From: Diadema setosum
Taxonomy: Eukaryota > Echinodermata > Echinoidea > Diadematoida > Diadematidae
Length of the DNA stretch: 64,000 bases
Assembly (NCBI GenBank): GCA_033980235.1
Contig: CM067059.1
Coordinates: 26,769,922-26,833,921, forward strand
Direction: 5' to 3'
Part shown: positions 1-11,908 of the stretch, piece by piece
Position numbering within the stretch: the first letter of the stretch is position 1
How the letters are laid out: each line of letters begins with the position of its first letter
Notes under the pieces: generated by a model
Seen by the model: only the letters and a program-made list of their open reading frames with translations
Database searches by the model: none
Told to the model about the DNA's origin: nothing
Translations under genes and position numbers: made by a program

Positions 1-38
1 AGTTTGAAACAGGCCGAGATTAAACATCGTGTTTTCTT

Positions 39-86
39 TTGTTTGTTTGTTTGTTTGTTTGTGTGTGTGTGTGTGTGTGTGTGTGA
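39..86. repeat. (TTTG)n then (GT)n microsatellite
   Basis: A run of TTTG units passes directly into a GT run. This is simple sequence with no coding content. Confidence 0.9.
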
Positions 87-119
87 GTTAGTTGTTTCTT
101 TTTTTCCAATCACGAATAG

Positions 120-950
120 GTCTTAGTTCAGAAAGCATATGGCCGGCTATCAGCAAACCTTTTACGGCGTCATCCAGCTCCAATAACCCTGGGAAGTCTC
201 TCTCAGGGATAACCGGCACGACTTCCTTTAACATAATCTATTTTAACTAAACGCTGTCGTGGATATTCGGAGCCGTGTAGCCGTTATCACAACATAGCAG
301 TGATACACACTATCAACGCTCCCGCCTCGCACCTAACGTTGTTGCGATGAGAATGACTGACGAGTGGCGTCACTCATTAAGGTCGCTAATCGAAGTACCG
401 CTTTACGAAGCTGACTTCGATTCAAGTCGCTTTCCTCTAGATGTTCATCTCAACAAAAGCACTTGCATGGCCAGTGTCTCGCGTCACAGTTGCCGTGGCG
501 CGAGCGACTTGCCACCAAGGACAGGAGGAACCCTCAAGTTGTAAACTCATGAGCAGTTATTATATGTGAGCATGATGGATAAACCACATGACTTATTAAA
601 TAGACGGACGGATGACTCGCCGCAGAGATCGCACTCATGACAGACGGCAAGCCAATGACGAGCGAGAGAGGCGCGCACTGCTAGCGTTCACTTTTCCCTT
701 GTGGGTCTGTCGTTTGGATCCGATGGTGTCCGTTACACGGTCTTTGTTGGAAGTAAACGATCGGAAAGGTAATCCCGTTAATGACTTATCAAGACGCGAT
801 GAAGCCAGCTTAGGATGAATGAATAACATAATTGGGCTGAGAGCGAATGTAGAAGTTGCTTCGCGTAGATGAGCATGTCCTACATAAAGTGATGTATCAT
901 CTCCGTGTTTGATATCTGGAAATTAACTGCTATGGAGTTATTATTCCTTA
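120..950. other. More GC-balanced unique stretch, no gene recognised
   Basis: This block has visibly more CpG and fewer homopolymer runs than its surroundings. Open frames of about 65 codons occur on both strands (347-544 plus, 612-818 plus, 635-829 minus). None has a recognisable domain or a convincing pair of splice sites. It could hold a promoter or a short exon, but nothing decides this. Confidence 0.3.
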
Positions 951-956
951 CTTTAT

Positions 957-967
957 ATGTATATATA

Positions 968-1026
<59 letters not shown>

Positions 1027-1068
1027 TATATAGATATATGTATATATATATATATATAGATAGATATC
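957..1068. repeat. (AT)n / GATA-type microsatellite
   Basis: About 110 bases of AT dinucleotides interrupted by TAGATA units. It lies just upstream of the foldback at 1091. Confidence 0.9.
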
Positions 1069-1090
1069 AAATCAATTTTCAATATGATAT

Positions 1091-1249
1091 GTATTGCAAT
1101 ATATTTTTCTCTCTCTCTTCAACATTGATAACAGTAAGTTAGCTATAAATCGAATGGTATAAATTATGTTCAAAATGCGCTCACCCACACACACAATTAC
1201 ACATACACACACACACATATATATATATTGCACACAATTACACACACAT

Positions 1250-1307
<58 letters not shown>

Positions 1308-1364
1308 AGCTAACTTATTGTTATCAATGTTGAAGAGAGGGACAGAGAGAAATTATTGCAATAC
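1091..1364. repeat. Foldback with (CA)/(TA)/(TG) core
   Basis: The left arm (1091-1145) and the right arm (1307-1364) are inverted copies. Both carry the string TTCAACATTGATAACA, or its reverse complement, followed by the AGTTAGCTA side. The core is CA, TA and TG repeats, which are themselves self-complementary around 1253-1306. The whole segment could form a long hairpin. Nothing coding is present. Confidence 0.8.
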
Positions 1365-2081
1365 ACGTTATTATTGAAAGCTGATTTGTTTTTCAATTGC
1401 ATTTGTATTCCCTTTTTTTTTTTCATGTTATACCCAAAATGGGTTAATCTATATATGATTTTAATGAAATCAATAAAGATCAAGAAAAAAACTAAAAATA
1501 CTATCAAAATGAGTACATCATTTCCTTGTTGTGTCTTGTCCGTTTTTTACATGACTAGTGCAGGGACAATTTAATTCCATTCACATTGCCTTTACGGGCC
1601 ACGTAGAAGAAGCCTACAATGAATACCGAATGGATGCTTTGATATAAAAACATAAGTAAAACACCAATGTACTTCTTTTTCATTTATCAATTTCATACTC
1701 GCATTTATGTGAAAGAAGGTAACATATACATACGGAATAAACACACTCAAGCAATGTTCAGACAAGGAGTGGCTTTGGAATCATTATTCTAACAATCGAA
1801 ACTCAGACACTGTAATTATTTGTTAGTTCCTCTTTCGCTATTTGTAAAATTTCAAATAAATGAAATGAAAATGGTTGCCTGTAAATCGCATCGAAATCTT
1901 TGCTTTCCTCTAGAGTGTAATTCCACACCAAGCTCAATTTTCATTGGAATAAATTGAGTAAGACTGGGCAAGAAAAATGGTGGAAGTTTTAACAATTCTA
2001 AACACATTATCAAAGAGTTAAGTTACCGGATTTGAAAGATTTACGTGTTTTCACTTAAGTGATATTAATCAGTGTCATCTG

Positions 2082-2086
<5 letters not shown>
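1365..2086. other. Non-coding AT-rich stretch
   Basis: The frame at 1356-1574 plus is made largely of T-rich tract and is not credible. No repeat family was recognised here. Confidence 0.4.
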
Positions 2087-2125
<39 letters not shown>

Positions 2126-2153
2126 CAGAGTATCATATCTATCTCTTTCTCTT

Positions 2154-2192
<39 letters not shown>

Positions 2193-2211
2193 GCTGATAC
2201 TCTGTTTTATA
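2087..2211. repeat. Foldback with (TA)/(TC) core
   Basis: The arm at 2121-2135 (TATAACAGAGTATCA) is matched in inverted form at 2195-2211. Between them lie (TC)n and (TA)n runs, and (TA)n also precedes the left arm. The design is the same as at 1091-1364 but the arm sequence differs. Confidence 0.75.
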
Positions 2212-2821
2212 ACGTTGCAACTATAGATAAAATAAACCTCTTCCCCCAGAAAGTTAGGTGTCGCAATAGAGAAATAGGAACTTTTGATGTGAATAATACA
2301 AGGTTGTCCTTTTAATTTCTAAAGCATTCATTGATACCAACTTAAACTTTAAGCGGACTCCTCAATATTTACATTTAACATTTGCTCAGTGCACTATGAC
2401 AAAGGCGCTGTGAAGCATAAATAAAGTTGTCTTTTTCTACTATTATTGAGAGCAGAGAAATAAAGCATTCATCTTGTTTTAAGGAAATTGACACGAGAAG
2501 AAAGAAGAAACTTTGAACAGGAATACATCGGACTCATGAAACCACAGCGAAGTATTATTATTGTTATTGCTTTAAAAGCAAGAATAATAATGTAGTATTC
2601 AAAAAGGATTAATCTTAAATGTCATGTCTTCTCTATCGCTTTTTGAATGATTTATGTTTGTGTTTATTTTGTTACATTAGTACTTGTTGTATTCAGAATT
2701 ACGATTTGATGACGTCATGTATACACGACATTAACGTTTGTGACGATCCGGCACGAAATGCATTTTTGGAAACGTGTCAGTGTTCGGGGTCATGTGAATG
2801 ATACAGTAGTACCGGAGGATG
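2212..2821. other. Non-coding stretch, no feature recognised
   Basis: AT-rich sequence with short TTATTA runs. The frame at 2619-2801 plus has no recognisable domain. Confidence 0.35.
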
Positions 2822-2960
2822 TTTGATTTGATTTGATTTGATAATGGTTTATTGAAACAAACATGCAAAGTAGTGGCCCGAAGGCTAAATTATAATGCAT
2901 CACATCGAGAAATACACATGTACATCAATTATATCAAACAACATACAATGTATGAATATT
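2822..2960 (-). mobile_element. LINE 3' end with (AAATC)n tail
   Basis: Read on the minus strand this is a 3' UTR ending in TTTCAATAAACCATTATC followed by CAAATCAAATCAAATCAAAC. A polyadenylation-like AATAAA followed by a pentamer tail is typical of 5'-truncated non-LTR retrotransposons. Only the 3' part is present; no reverse transcriptase was found next to it. Confidence 0.6.
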
Positions 2961-4290
2961 TCAAAAATGACAAATACCTGTTACATTAACATAAAAAAAA
3001 TATACAGCATCATATCAAAAAAGTAACCAATTCGTACCAATTATTAAACAAAATATATACTACTTGAAAATAATAACCATAGTTATCAACGTACTCATAC
3101 GCACACACGCATTAACACACATGCACCTCCGTACACATGAACATCACATCCACATGTCTATACAGATAAACCCATATACTCATCTCATGCAGCCGTTCAA
3201 CTTTTGCATACATAATTATAATATCTTACTTAATTATGATACAAATTATTAAAAAAAAACATATTGGACATCATGCTGATGAGGCTCATCTTAAACATTG
3301 AATGTATATACTTTAACATTCAATTTTTGTATCAAAATAATTGTTCAAACATAAAAAAACCCGCATGTATCACATTATTCAGTACATACGAGTATTGCAC
3401 TGTTGTGAATTGCAATATTGCACTGACTGAAAAAAAAAGTTTGCCGGAGAATGAAAAAAAAAGGACCTCTGAGAAGAAGAAGATCAAAAATTGAAGATAA
3501 AATCAGAAATGAACAAACATATTCGGTACTTAAGTTGTATATCCCGGTTACTATACACTTGTTAATGGAGATAGTGTTATGTTGGTATTTCTATTGGCAT
3601 TCTCACGTTGACTCATTCACTGGCAAGTTTAAATAAGTTAATGACGTCTCATACCCGCAGCACGGACGATACGCCTTGTCTGTTGTATCCACGTGGTGCT
3701 TGCTGGATTCCTTCTCTTGACATGGCTGCCAAGATTTCAGAAACATAGTATGAACAAGAGAGATAGAGAGAGAGAGAGATTGTGTGTGTGTGTGTGTGTA
3801 TGTGTTTGTGTTGCATATATGTGTTGGCGTGAAGTAGTTTGTTGTCTGCAGCCACAATCAATAACTCAATTCCTGCATTATAAGGCAACATAAATAAAAT
3901 ATTAAGTTTAAAAACACACCTGCAAAATAAAGATACACAAGACGCCTCTTAGACCTACTAGGACCAAAAAATAAAATATAAAATAAAGTCATTGCTGACA
4001 GGTAACCGCAGATTCAGAGTTTAATCACGACTCGAAACTTCACTACACTGTGTCTTCTTCGTTCTTGAAAGGCAACCATTCAAGAGTAGATTTTAAAGTT
4101 GTGGTAAATTGTCAGCACAAAATTATCGTGATGTCTGGTTGAAAAAAAAAATGATATAAACAGATGATCAACTCATTTCATTGTATCCTATAGATAAAGA
4201 TAGATTATTATTTCTCAGTTGCAAGCCGCCATTCACGACTATAATTATTCTATTGATAGTTGCAACACGCCTACAACAGGAGACACTCCG
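2961..4290. other. Non-coding stretch with GA/GT microsatellite
   Basis: AT-rich sequence with A-runs. A (GA)n-(GT)n compound microsatellite lies at about 3752-3803. The frames on either strand at 3603-3893 are products of that microsatellite. Confidence 0.4.
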
Positions 4291-4299
4291 CTGTCAGTA

Positions 4300-5240
4300 G
4301 TAGATAACTGATTGTTTATTAGGGCCTTGTCCTCTCATTTTCTCGCTGCAACCGATGTCTCACGCGCTCCTGTCCCTGTTTTCCTAAAGTCTCGTTTGTC
4401 ACTATTTGTTTTATTTGTCTCCGCGTGGTAAAGGTAGGACGGCAACAAAGCGTCACGCTCGAAGTCCCACGAAAGGTGCACGGTGTTGGCGAAACGTCAT
4501 GGCAAGGGGCCGCTGGAGCAGCGGCAAGCTGTGTGACGGCGATGATAGAGAGCGACGGTTGGAGTCAACGCCGCAGACATGTCCCGATGACTGAGGAGCG
4601 GGTCTTGCGCTACAAGAGACTTCAGTATGTGGGCAGACCCGATCACTGTGCACAAGGACTGGAATGCAACACCGGCGTTTAGCTCGTACATCTTTTAACC
4701 GCCAATATCCAATGCATTAGGGGTGCATCCTGTGTTGTCCGACGATCGTTTCCCGTTGATACGGAGCTGTGCAAAATAATAGCCAAAGTGGGTCGGTCAG
4801 TGAGCAATCAAGTACATAGCAACCTCCACTTCCCGCTTTATTCTCACCTCGATAACCAGACGGTCTTGTAGGGTTAGGTGGGATTTACCGCTCACCTGCG
4901 TGTCATCACGTGATTGTCTCCATTAATTTTGAGCGTGCTACCACGATGACCACGGCCCGAGTTGTCATCGCCAGGATGGGGGCACCCATTACGACTCATT
5001 AAGTGTCGGAGATAAGCTTACGCGTGGATTTCGTTACTGACACACCAAACAAGAGATACCTAGTGTCGGCATTCATCTGATGGCTCCCTAAAGACAATTC
5101 AAGAGCTTATGGAAAGTGAAGAGCAGTAGGATGCAGCGAAGGGGGGGGGGGGGGGGGGGAGGGCGTGTCGGAACAACATCCGATGACACTACAGTTGAAT
5201 GCAGTCCGTGCATAATGGGAGTGAATATATTTTCGCGTTG
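4300..5240. other. GC-richer stretch with poly-G tract, no gene recognised
   Basis: CpG content rises here, and frames of 62-85 codons lie on both strands between 4406 and 4691. The plus frame 4425-4682 has a fairly normal composition but no known domain and no clear splice sites. A 19-base G run occupies 5141-5159. The region is a candidate regulatory or exon-bearing segment, unproven. Confidence 0.3.
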
Positions 5241-5924
5241 GTAGTGGCAGTTCGGTAATTGGGTGAGGGAGGTTACATTTTCAGTACTATGTGCCGTATC
5301 CTGAAATGAATGAACAAAGAAAGAAGTGCACGAACTGGTATCGCAAATAACGATCTTCTACACTTTGCACGTACGCAGTAGATGCAACCGCAAATGATTT
5401 ACTCATGCCCTCCGGTAGGATTACAAATACTTTGATTTTACTTTTTTTCGAGAAATTAGTTTATTAATTATCAGAAACGATGAAGATATCAATGGTAAAA
5501 CTGATAATGAGACTGATGATCATAAAAAAAAATAATAGCAATACCGATAAGAATGATAAATAGAATTAGATAGAATTGACTTCGTAATAACATTTCGATC
5601 ACCATTTGCTAAAGTGCAATTGACATTATATACTTTTTTCAATTCAAGGAAAATGCAACAGCAGGAAGATGTGGTTTGCGTCTTCGAAAAATGATTAAAC
5701 GAACAAGCATTCTGGCAAATGTGGATAAATATCAAAAGAAATATATATGTATATTTGTCGGCAGTTAATCTTTAATGAGAGGCTCCCTGGGAATCTCGAG
5801 GAATTCAGTGTCATATCACTGTGGCATTGCTGCCATAACACTTTCACTGGCGATTCATAAATGGTATATCATAAAACAAACCTGACATGTTTTATATTAT
5901 GGTATATCATGATTGTATTTATAT

Positions 5925-6050
5925 ACTCTGTAGTGGTGGTAGTATAGTAGTAGTATTCATCGCTATATGATATGATTTAAACGAATGGATTGCCCATATT
6001 CAGCTTTGTCGACATGACTTAATGCGAGTCTTCAATGAAGTCGACATACA
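5925..6050 (-). mobile_element. LINE 3' end, same family as 10337-10450
   Basis: It shares GGATTGCCCATATTCAGC, followed by a GTCGACAT-type palindrome, with the segment at about 10390-10430. The reverse complement reads as a LINE 3' UTR with a degraded short-repeat tail (GTA/GTG units at 5930-5960). It is more diverged than the other copy. Confidence 0.5.
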
Positions 6051-6199
6051 GATATTATATCATATTATATCATAATCATATAATAATTGTAATAGCTTAA
6101 ATTAGTTCAGATGAATTTATTTTCATATTTCAATTTTTCATGTTCTCAAAGGAATTACCATTGTTTAAACATTTGTGCATCAAAATAAGAATATAAATG

Positions 6200-6492
6200 C
6201 ATATTTTTGGATTGCACATTACACATTGGGGCCATCATTGCACATTGGGGCCATCTTCCTCGTCAAGCTTAGCTTATGATGATGGTCCCCTGCATTTCAT
6301 TTTTATAATTTCCTATTGCTTCCTTTCATATATGATATTCGTTCTTTAAAAAAAAAAAAAAATGTATGTAAGATCCAAACGTTACGAATATTAGCTTTGT
6401 AAATGACTATGTAAGTATTTTGTTGATTTGTGGATTTGTATTGATTTTGAAATGCAGAAATAAAAACTGAACTGAACTGAACTGAACTGAAC
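6200..6492 (+). mobile_element. LINE 3' end with (ACTGA)n tail
   Basis: The segment ends in GAAATGCAGAAATAAAAACTG followed by about five copies of ACTGA (6466-6492). The left boundary is uncertain. There is no coding part; the minus-strand frame at 6303-6503 is a shadow. Confidence 0.6.
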
Positions 6493-8068
6493 AAAATGTA
6501 CAAGGACGTACAGAATACATCATGGTAGGAGGGTGTGTCAAAGAAGTAAGAAAAGTATGGTTGGGCCTATATAAAAACCAGCTTGTAAAACTGCAGGTTC
6601 ACAAATTTATGGATGTGAGAATTACGGAGAATGGATATGAATGTATTGACCAACTGAAATTATTCAATCAATTATAAATTCAGTGCTTGAAGATGGACTT
6701 GTATAAACCTGAAATGTAGAATAGATACAGTCATGATAATAAAAAGAACATTCTGAGATACTAAATTTTCATACTCATCTAGCGCTCGTGTGTGTGTTTG
6801 GTTTTTTTTTTTTTTTAAGGTAAGAAAAGGGCGATCGTACGTGGCATAGTAATGTCACATTATCATACGATATACGATCACACAATGCACGACAAGCACT
6901 ATAAGCACTTTGAAAACTATTATTTGAGAGTCAACAGTAATGTATACAGTACACAAATAGTAAACACAAAAGAAACAAGAAAATCATACAATCGAGTGAA
7001 GTAAACACAAAAAATGGAGATAGATTATAAAAGGCAAGTTACAATGATAACATTGCCAAGTTTGAACATGAACATTTAAAACGAGGTGATAAAATATTAT
7101 TTTACTCAAATCATATTTTACTCAAATCATAAAACAATGCTATAAAAAGCAAGGTGTATGATATTATGATAATGAGATAAGCGGACAAATTATACGATAG
7201 GAAAGGGAATTGATGTATTTCAATTTCAATCAATTAATGTTATATTTCTCAATTAAAAATACATCAAATATAACAAAGTAAAATGATACATAATATTCAA
7301 CGAGGATGCACAATAAATCATTATTGCACAATGTACATTCACAATTAGCAAATAATCAAAAAATGAAGGTTTGAGAATGTATTGCATCCACACAAAACGA
7401 TACTTCAAATAGAAATAAAAGCACAGAAATGTGAGTCAAATAAATTGTCTAAAAGAAATACTTCAATGATGGCAGGATGAATAAAACTATTGAATAAATA
7501 AGTTGACAAGAGTGAAAAAAAAAACACCAAAAGAATCTAGCATGGATTGCACAAAGATATTCAATTAAATTGATTTAAAACCAATGTATAAACTAACGAT
7601 TGTATTCGAGAAAAAATAAAATTATTGAAGTTTATGACAATGTGGTGATCAATTTACTCAAAGATTATGAAGTCATCTAAGCAGGAGAGCTGCAATGTGA
7701 CAAATGAGGCGCTGTACAAATGTGCATTGTCATAATTATCACTTACCATAATTACAACTTTCAACACAATGACCTTTTTTTTCCGTTTTTTAAGAATTAA
7801 CGCTTCTTCCCTGGCACTTCTCATGATATGGATTGGGGTATGACGCAATGATGTATCCTAAAAGAAAACGACGATAGTTGATTTTTACAAAGGGCATTTA
7901 CGCACAAAACAGTTTCAAACAAACAATCACACAAATCATAGCTTTAAACATTTACATATCTTATCATATTACATTATATCTTGGCTTGTGCGACAAGTAT
8001 TATGGTTACATGATGGAAGATTTATTGGAAGTTATGATGGTAATGATAAACCACTCACTAGTGTATGT
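6493..8068. other. AT-rich non-coding stretch
   Basis: This is A-rich sequence on the plus strand with many short ATTATCA-like runs and a T tract at about 6802-6817. A short direct repeat of TTTTACTCAAATCATA occurs near 7100-7130. No exon or element ends were recognised. Confidence 0.4.
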
Positions 8069-8170
8069 ACTATTTATTTATTTATTCATTGAAACATATT
8101 TATTCAGGATAGCTTGATCAGCATGAGCTGTTTTTCATCAAGGTCCTGAGATAAAACATAAAAATACAAA
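8069..8170 (-). mobile_element. LINE 3' end with (AAAT)n tail
   Basis: The reverse complement reads ...GCTATCCTGAATAAATATG and ends in an AATAAATAAATA tail. This fits a truncated non-LTR retrotransposon inserted on the minus strand. Its 5' limit is not clear. Confidence 0.55.
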
Positions 8171-9600
8171 CAAAAATTCAGTCATTACAATGAATTGTCA
8201 TCAGTATAAAATCCAAATCAGCTGCAGTAATTAAAATATCAAATCAGATGAATAGTTAATTATTAACAATATAAAATTCATGTTCTAAAATTCACTTTGC
8301 AACTACATACTGTCCTTTGATTTAAAGTTGAAGTTCCCTTAATTGCCATCAACCATATCTTTGAAACTGAATATTCATAAACGTGTAAGGAACGCAAGCT
8401 TAAATTTGTTATCGTCTATTTCGATAATTCGTCTATTTGAACAATTTTATCCTCTCTAAAATACAAAAACAAACATTAAATCTTGCATTCCATCATAACA
8501 TGCGACAAGTATACTTATTGCCTTATAAATTCATTTCACTTTCAATAATATGATCGGCACAATATACTTTAAATATGAAATACAACTCATTTTTGGAAAA
8601 TATTATGAGAAACCAATGTAAATGCGATGTGAATACAGCATCAATTAACAGACATGGATTAATACAAATAGACAAAAAGATTTGAATGTAGTCAAAGTGC
8701 CAAAAAAAATATGATTTTGAGTCGACTTCAAGGTCCCACACCAAATCCTTGATTTTGCATTGTGAGGCAGGTCGCTTGCAACGCATACCAGCGTGGTGTT
8801 AGTGTTAACACATACATCCGTAATCTCATCTGAGTTTCTATCACTGATATGCAATGATTGGTAACCTACGAGAGGGAAACGTAGAAGGGGTTAAGTGAAA
8901 ACTCACTGGACAGAGAAATTGAGGAGGAAAGAAAGAAATGAGAGGTTCAATGAAATCCCTGTCACTTCCTTCGGTGTCACGTGAGCTTCTAAACCGTGAC
9001 AAAAACGCTGTGTGCCTTCTTGATAACAAGTAACGTGTGCCATGATGAAACGATACGCTGACACGTCTTACGTGATCTTTCAAAGAAGTGAATGAAAGAA
9101 GAAAAAAAAAAAGCACAAAACATACAAAGATACTCAGATTAGTATGCACACGAATTGAATGGAGATACAGATTAACGAATCGCAGACGAAGGTTAAATAC
9201 AATCTATCAATCTATCTTACACGATTATCAATTCTATGTTCAACTTATCCAAAACATTAATGTTTCTTCCTTAAAAAAAAACTTAGAAAGAAAGAAAGAA
9301 AGAAAGAAAAATGCTGATTGAATTTCCAGGTAGATTATGCAATTGACTGATGACATTAGCAATCCTTTCGGAGTAAGCCGTTTGCACTTTGGACCACCTG
9401 GAGCAGAGGGTTAAAAGTGGTAGGTTTGGTTGCCTTTTTACGCAGATGTCTCTTTACGCCCTGCGATGGAATCTCAGTTAATAATCCCAAATGAACGCAA
9501 AGGAACGTCCTGTTTTCGCGTCTCAATCTCTGTTGACGTAACGCGCTATTAGGAGACTCGCTCATCTCATCCTTAACCTTTCCCTCCACCGATCCACCCT
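8171..9600. other. Non-coding stretch with (AAAG)n
   Basis: Short (AAAG)n occurs at 9285-9309. Minus frames at 8523-8786, 8841-9149 and 9356-9613 have no recognisable domain. The last of these has fairly balanced codons and begins 39 bases from the opposite-strand Q/N-rich frame, so it is the least unlikely of the three. Confidence 0.3.
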
Positions 9601-9651
9601 CCACCCCCTCCATCCGTTGTTGCTGCTGCTGAAGTCTCGATTGTCTAGAGC

Positions 9652-9834
9652 ATGGAACAGCAGCAGCAGCAGCAAGCCAACAAGAACAACAAGAACAACA
9701 ACGAAGTACCGAGTACGGGTTCGCTGGAGTTTCGTGAGGGTGGAAAAAATGAGGCTGCCAGAAGCTCGACTTCCACCACTCTGTCGTTTGCTGACGAATT
9801 TGGCAGCGATGCCTGGTTCGTGCTAGCGAGATAA
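9652..9834 (+). CDS. Candidate first exon, Q/N-rich N-terminus
   Basis: The frame starts at an ATG with A at -3 and G at +4, a favourable start context. It opens with six glutamines, then an Asn/Lys-rich stretch (residues 9-17), then a Ser/Thr-rich, slightly acidic part. It stops after 60 codons. A GTGAGG at about 9736-9741 could act as a donor, which would shorten the coded part to about 28 residues. The CAG run faces a CTG run at 9618-9631, so the 5' side can form a hairpin. No family was recognised. The frame may be chance in a CAG microsatellite; composition and start context are the only support. Confidence 0.2.
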   Translation: MEQQQQQQANKNNKNNNEVPSTGSLEFREGGKNEAARSSTSTTLSFADEFGSDAWFVLAR

Positions 9835-10336
9835 GGATGCCGAAGATTAGACGTTCTGTCGGAATTTGAGGATTCGATTTCGGATCGAGGATCTCAAGTC
9901 GGGTTTGGGCGGGAAAGATCCTATCTCCTGTCAGACGTTAGTCATCTCTGACAGATGGATGGCCCGGATGTAGGGATTCTGAAGAACTTACCTGTCGTAG
10001 TATAAGACAGCGGTTAAGATTTCTCGAGAAAGTAATGCCTCAGAGAGCCCGAGACACCTGTAGGAAGCCGAAGGAATACGCACGTGAGAACATCATGACC
10101 TAAAAACCACCAACTATCCTTTCTGCTTTAACATGGACTGAAAACAAAGTCATCAGCATCAATATTGTCATCGTTTTATGGAACATCAATGCTCTGACTT
10201 TCTTTTTTAAAGAAAATTTTGCTAATGCTACCGAAAGCTCAACAAGCACTTAGAATGGTTTATGAAATAACTTCACTTTTTCTGTTTTTTTTTTTAATCA
10301 TTTTCTTCTTCACGGAAGTGAGATAATAATCAACCA

Positions 10337-10450
10337 GTGGTGGTGGTATGGTGGTATGGTATTTATTTCCGTATAAAAATAAAAACGGGTGGATTGCCCA
10401 TATTCAGCGTTGCCAACATGGCAACGCTGTTCTTCCATGGGGTCCACATA
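10337..10450 (-). mobile_element. LINE 3' end with internal hairpin
   Basis: The reverse complement carries GGCAATCCACCCGTTTTTAT, an AAATAAATACC end and a (CCATA)-like tail. Positions 10407-10431 form a hairpin with a 10-bp stem (CAGCGTTGCC / GGCAACGCTG) and a five-base loop. The related copy at 5925-6050 keeps the flanks but has a degraded hairpin. Confidence 0.6.
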
Positions 10451-11900
10451 CAATGAGTACAATATTATGAACACGTACAAAACAAATTATACAGACATGC
10501 AGGTGGAAACACATACAGTAAAATGGGAGAGAGAAAAAAGAACAACCGATAACAGAAAAATCTTAAAGGGAATTAGATATAACAATGACCAAATCAGAAT
10601 ATGTTTAGATATAAAATGGAGTGTTTGAAAATAAAATCCTGAAACATATCTATGCAGTGAAAGAAAAAAAAATTGTTGTAGAATATTTACTATGATAAAT
10701 TTAGATAAAAAATACCAGTGATCGTCTGCACATGAAATTACAAAGTTAGCGTGATATGCAATTTGTCAAACTATATTTTTCTTTACTAAAGCAAACAAGA
10801 GATATATATCACAGAAGAGATATGTATCACAGAAACGATCAGCAAGTTGAATATGAGATGAATCTATATGTTGAAGAAATTGTTTTGGAGCTTAAATATG
10901 TTTTCAAGTGTACAGGAGACTGAAACATTGGTGGGCCATTTCAAGACATCACACGCACGTAGTAAAAAGCAAAACAAAAAAAGATACACATTTCAAAACA
11001 CATTTTGGAGTTCATATATTGAACATTTGACTTTTGCTCATTTTTTTTTTTACCAAATCACTTATGCACTGTCATCTTTGCAACTTTGTCGGGGTAACGT
11101 GTCACAATGGTTTGGAAATGAGGGTGCTACTTTGATCCAAAATATTCTCCAGTTTTGCTCTTATTCCGAGAAGGGTAAGATCATTTTCCAATACGGTGTA
11201 AATTCCACTCCTTGCTCCAGTAGGCGTCAATATAGGTTAAAGCCATATGTGGTTTACAATGTATCACTCTTCGATAAAATATCAATATCTTTTACACATT
11301 ACCAGACTTCGAAAACTCTGCTTTCTTTTCATCTGTTTCTTAAGGTCAACGTAGACGTTGAGTGACATTACGTTGACTTTGTTGAAAGGAAATTCGAACC
11401 CATAAGCATGGCACACAACAAGTTGAAACCTCAAATTCATCATTCTCTAATAAAGGCGATGATGATTTAACCTCGGTTGTGATAATAGTGATGATCATGA
11501 TTTTCTTTGTAAAGTGATCACCAAATAACCGATCAACGCGCTTCAATCATAAATCCCTTTTACGGTACTGAAACATCGCAATTCTGTCGTGATTTTAACA
11601 CCAAAAGTCGCCGGGTGTTCGTCCAATTGAATGATTGATGACTTCAGCAGGCAAATATGAATAAGATATGTGGATGAAGGTCTCTCTAATATTTTTTGAT
11701 TTTTTTAAGTTCTAGAGTAATAAATACTTCATCGACGGAGGGTAAAAACAACCCTGGAAATCTTCACATGAGGCAAGTGTCGACCCCACCACCACTCACA
11801 CATGTCAATTCTTTGCTACTACAACAAATTATGTTTTCCAAACAATTTGAATCAGATGGTCGTAACCAATTTACGTCCATGATTTGATTAAAAGGGACCC
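10451..11900. other. Non-coding stretch with an unexplained 165-codon frame
   Basis: The plus frame at 10868-11365 is the longest in this part but contains phenylalanine runs coded by T tracts and shows no domain. The 3' part of a minus-oriented LINE could extend here, but no reverse transcriptase motif was seen. Confidence 0.3.
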
Positions 11901-11908
11901 TACTTCGG

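Noticed and set aside
10868..11365. 165-codon plus frame
   Set aside because: Composition follows the local AT-rich sequence, it contains T-tract phenylalanines, and no domain or splice site fits.
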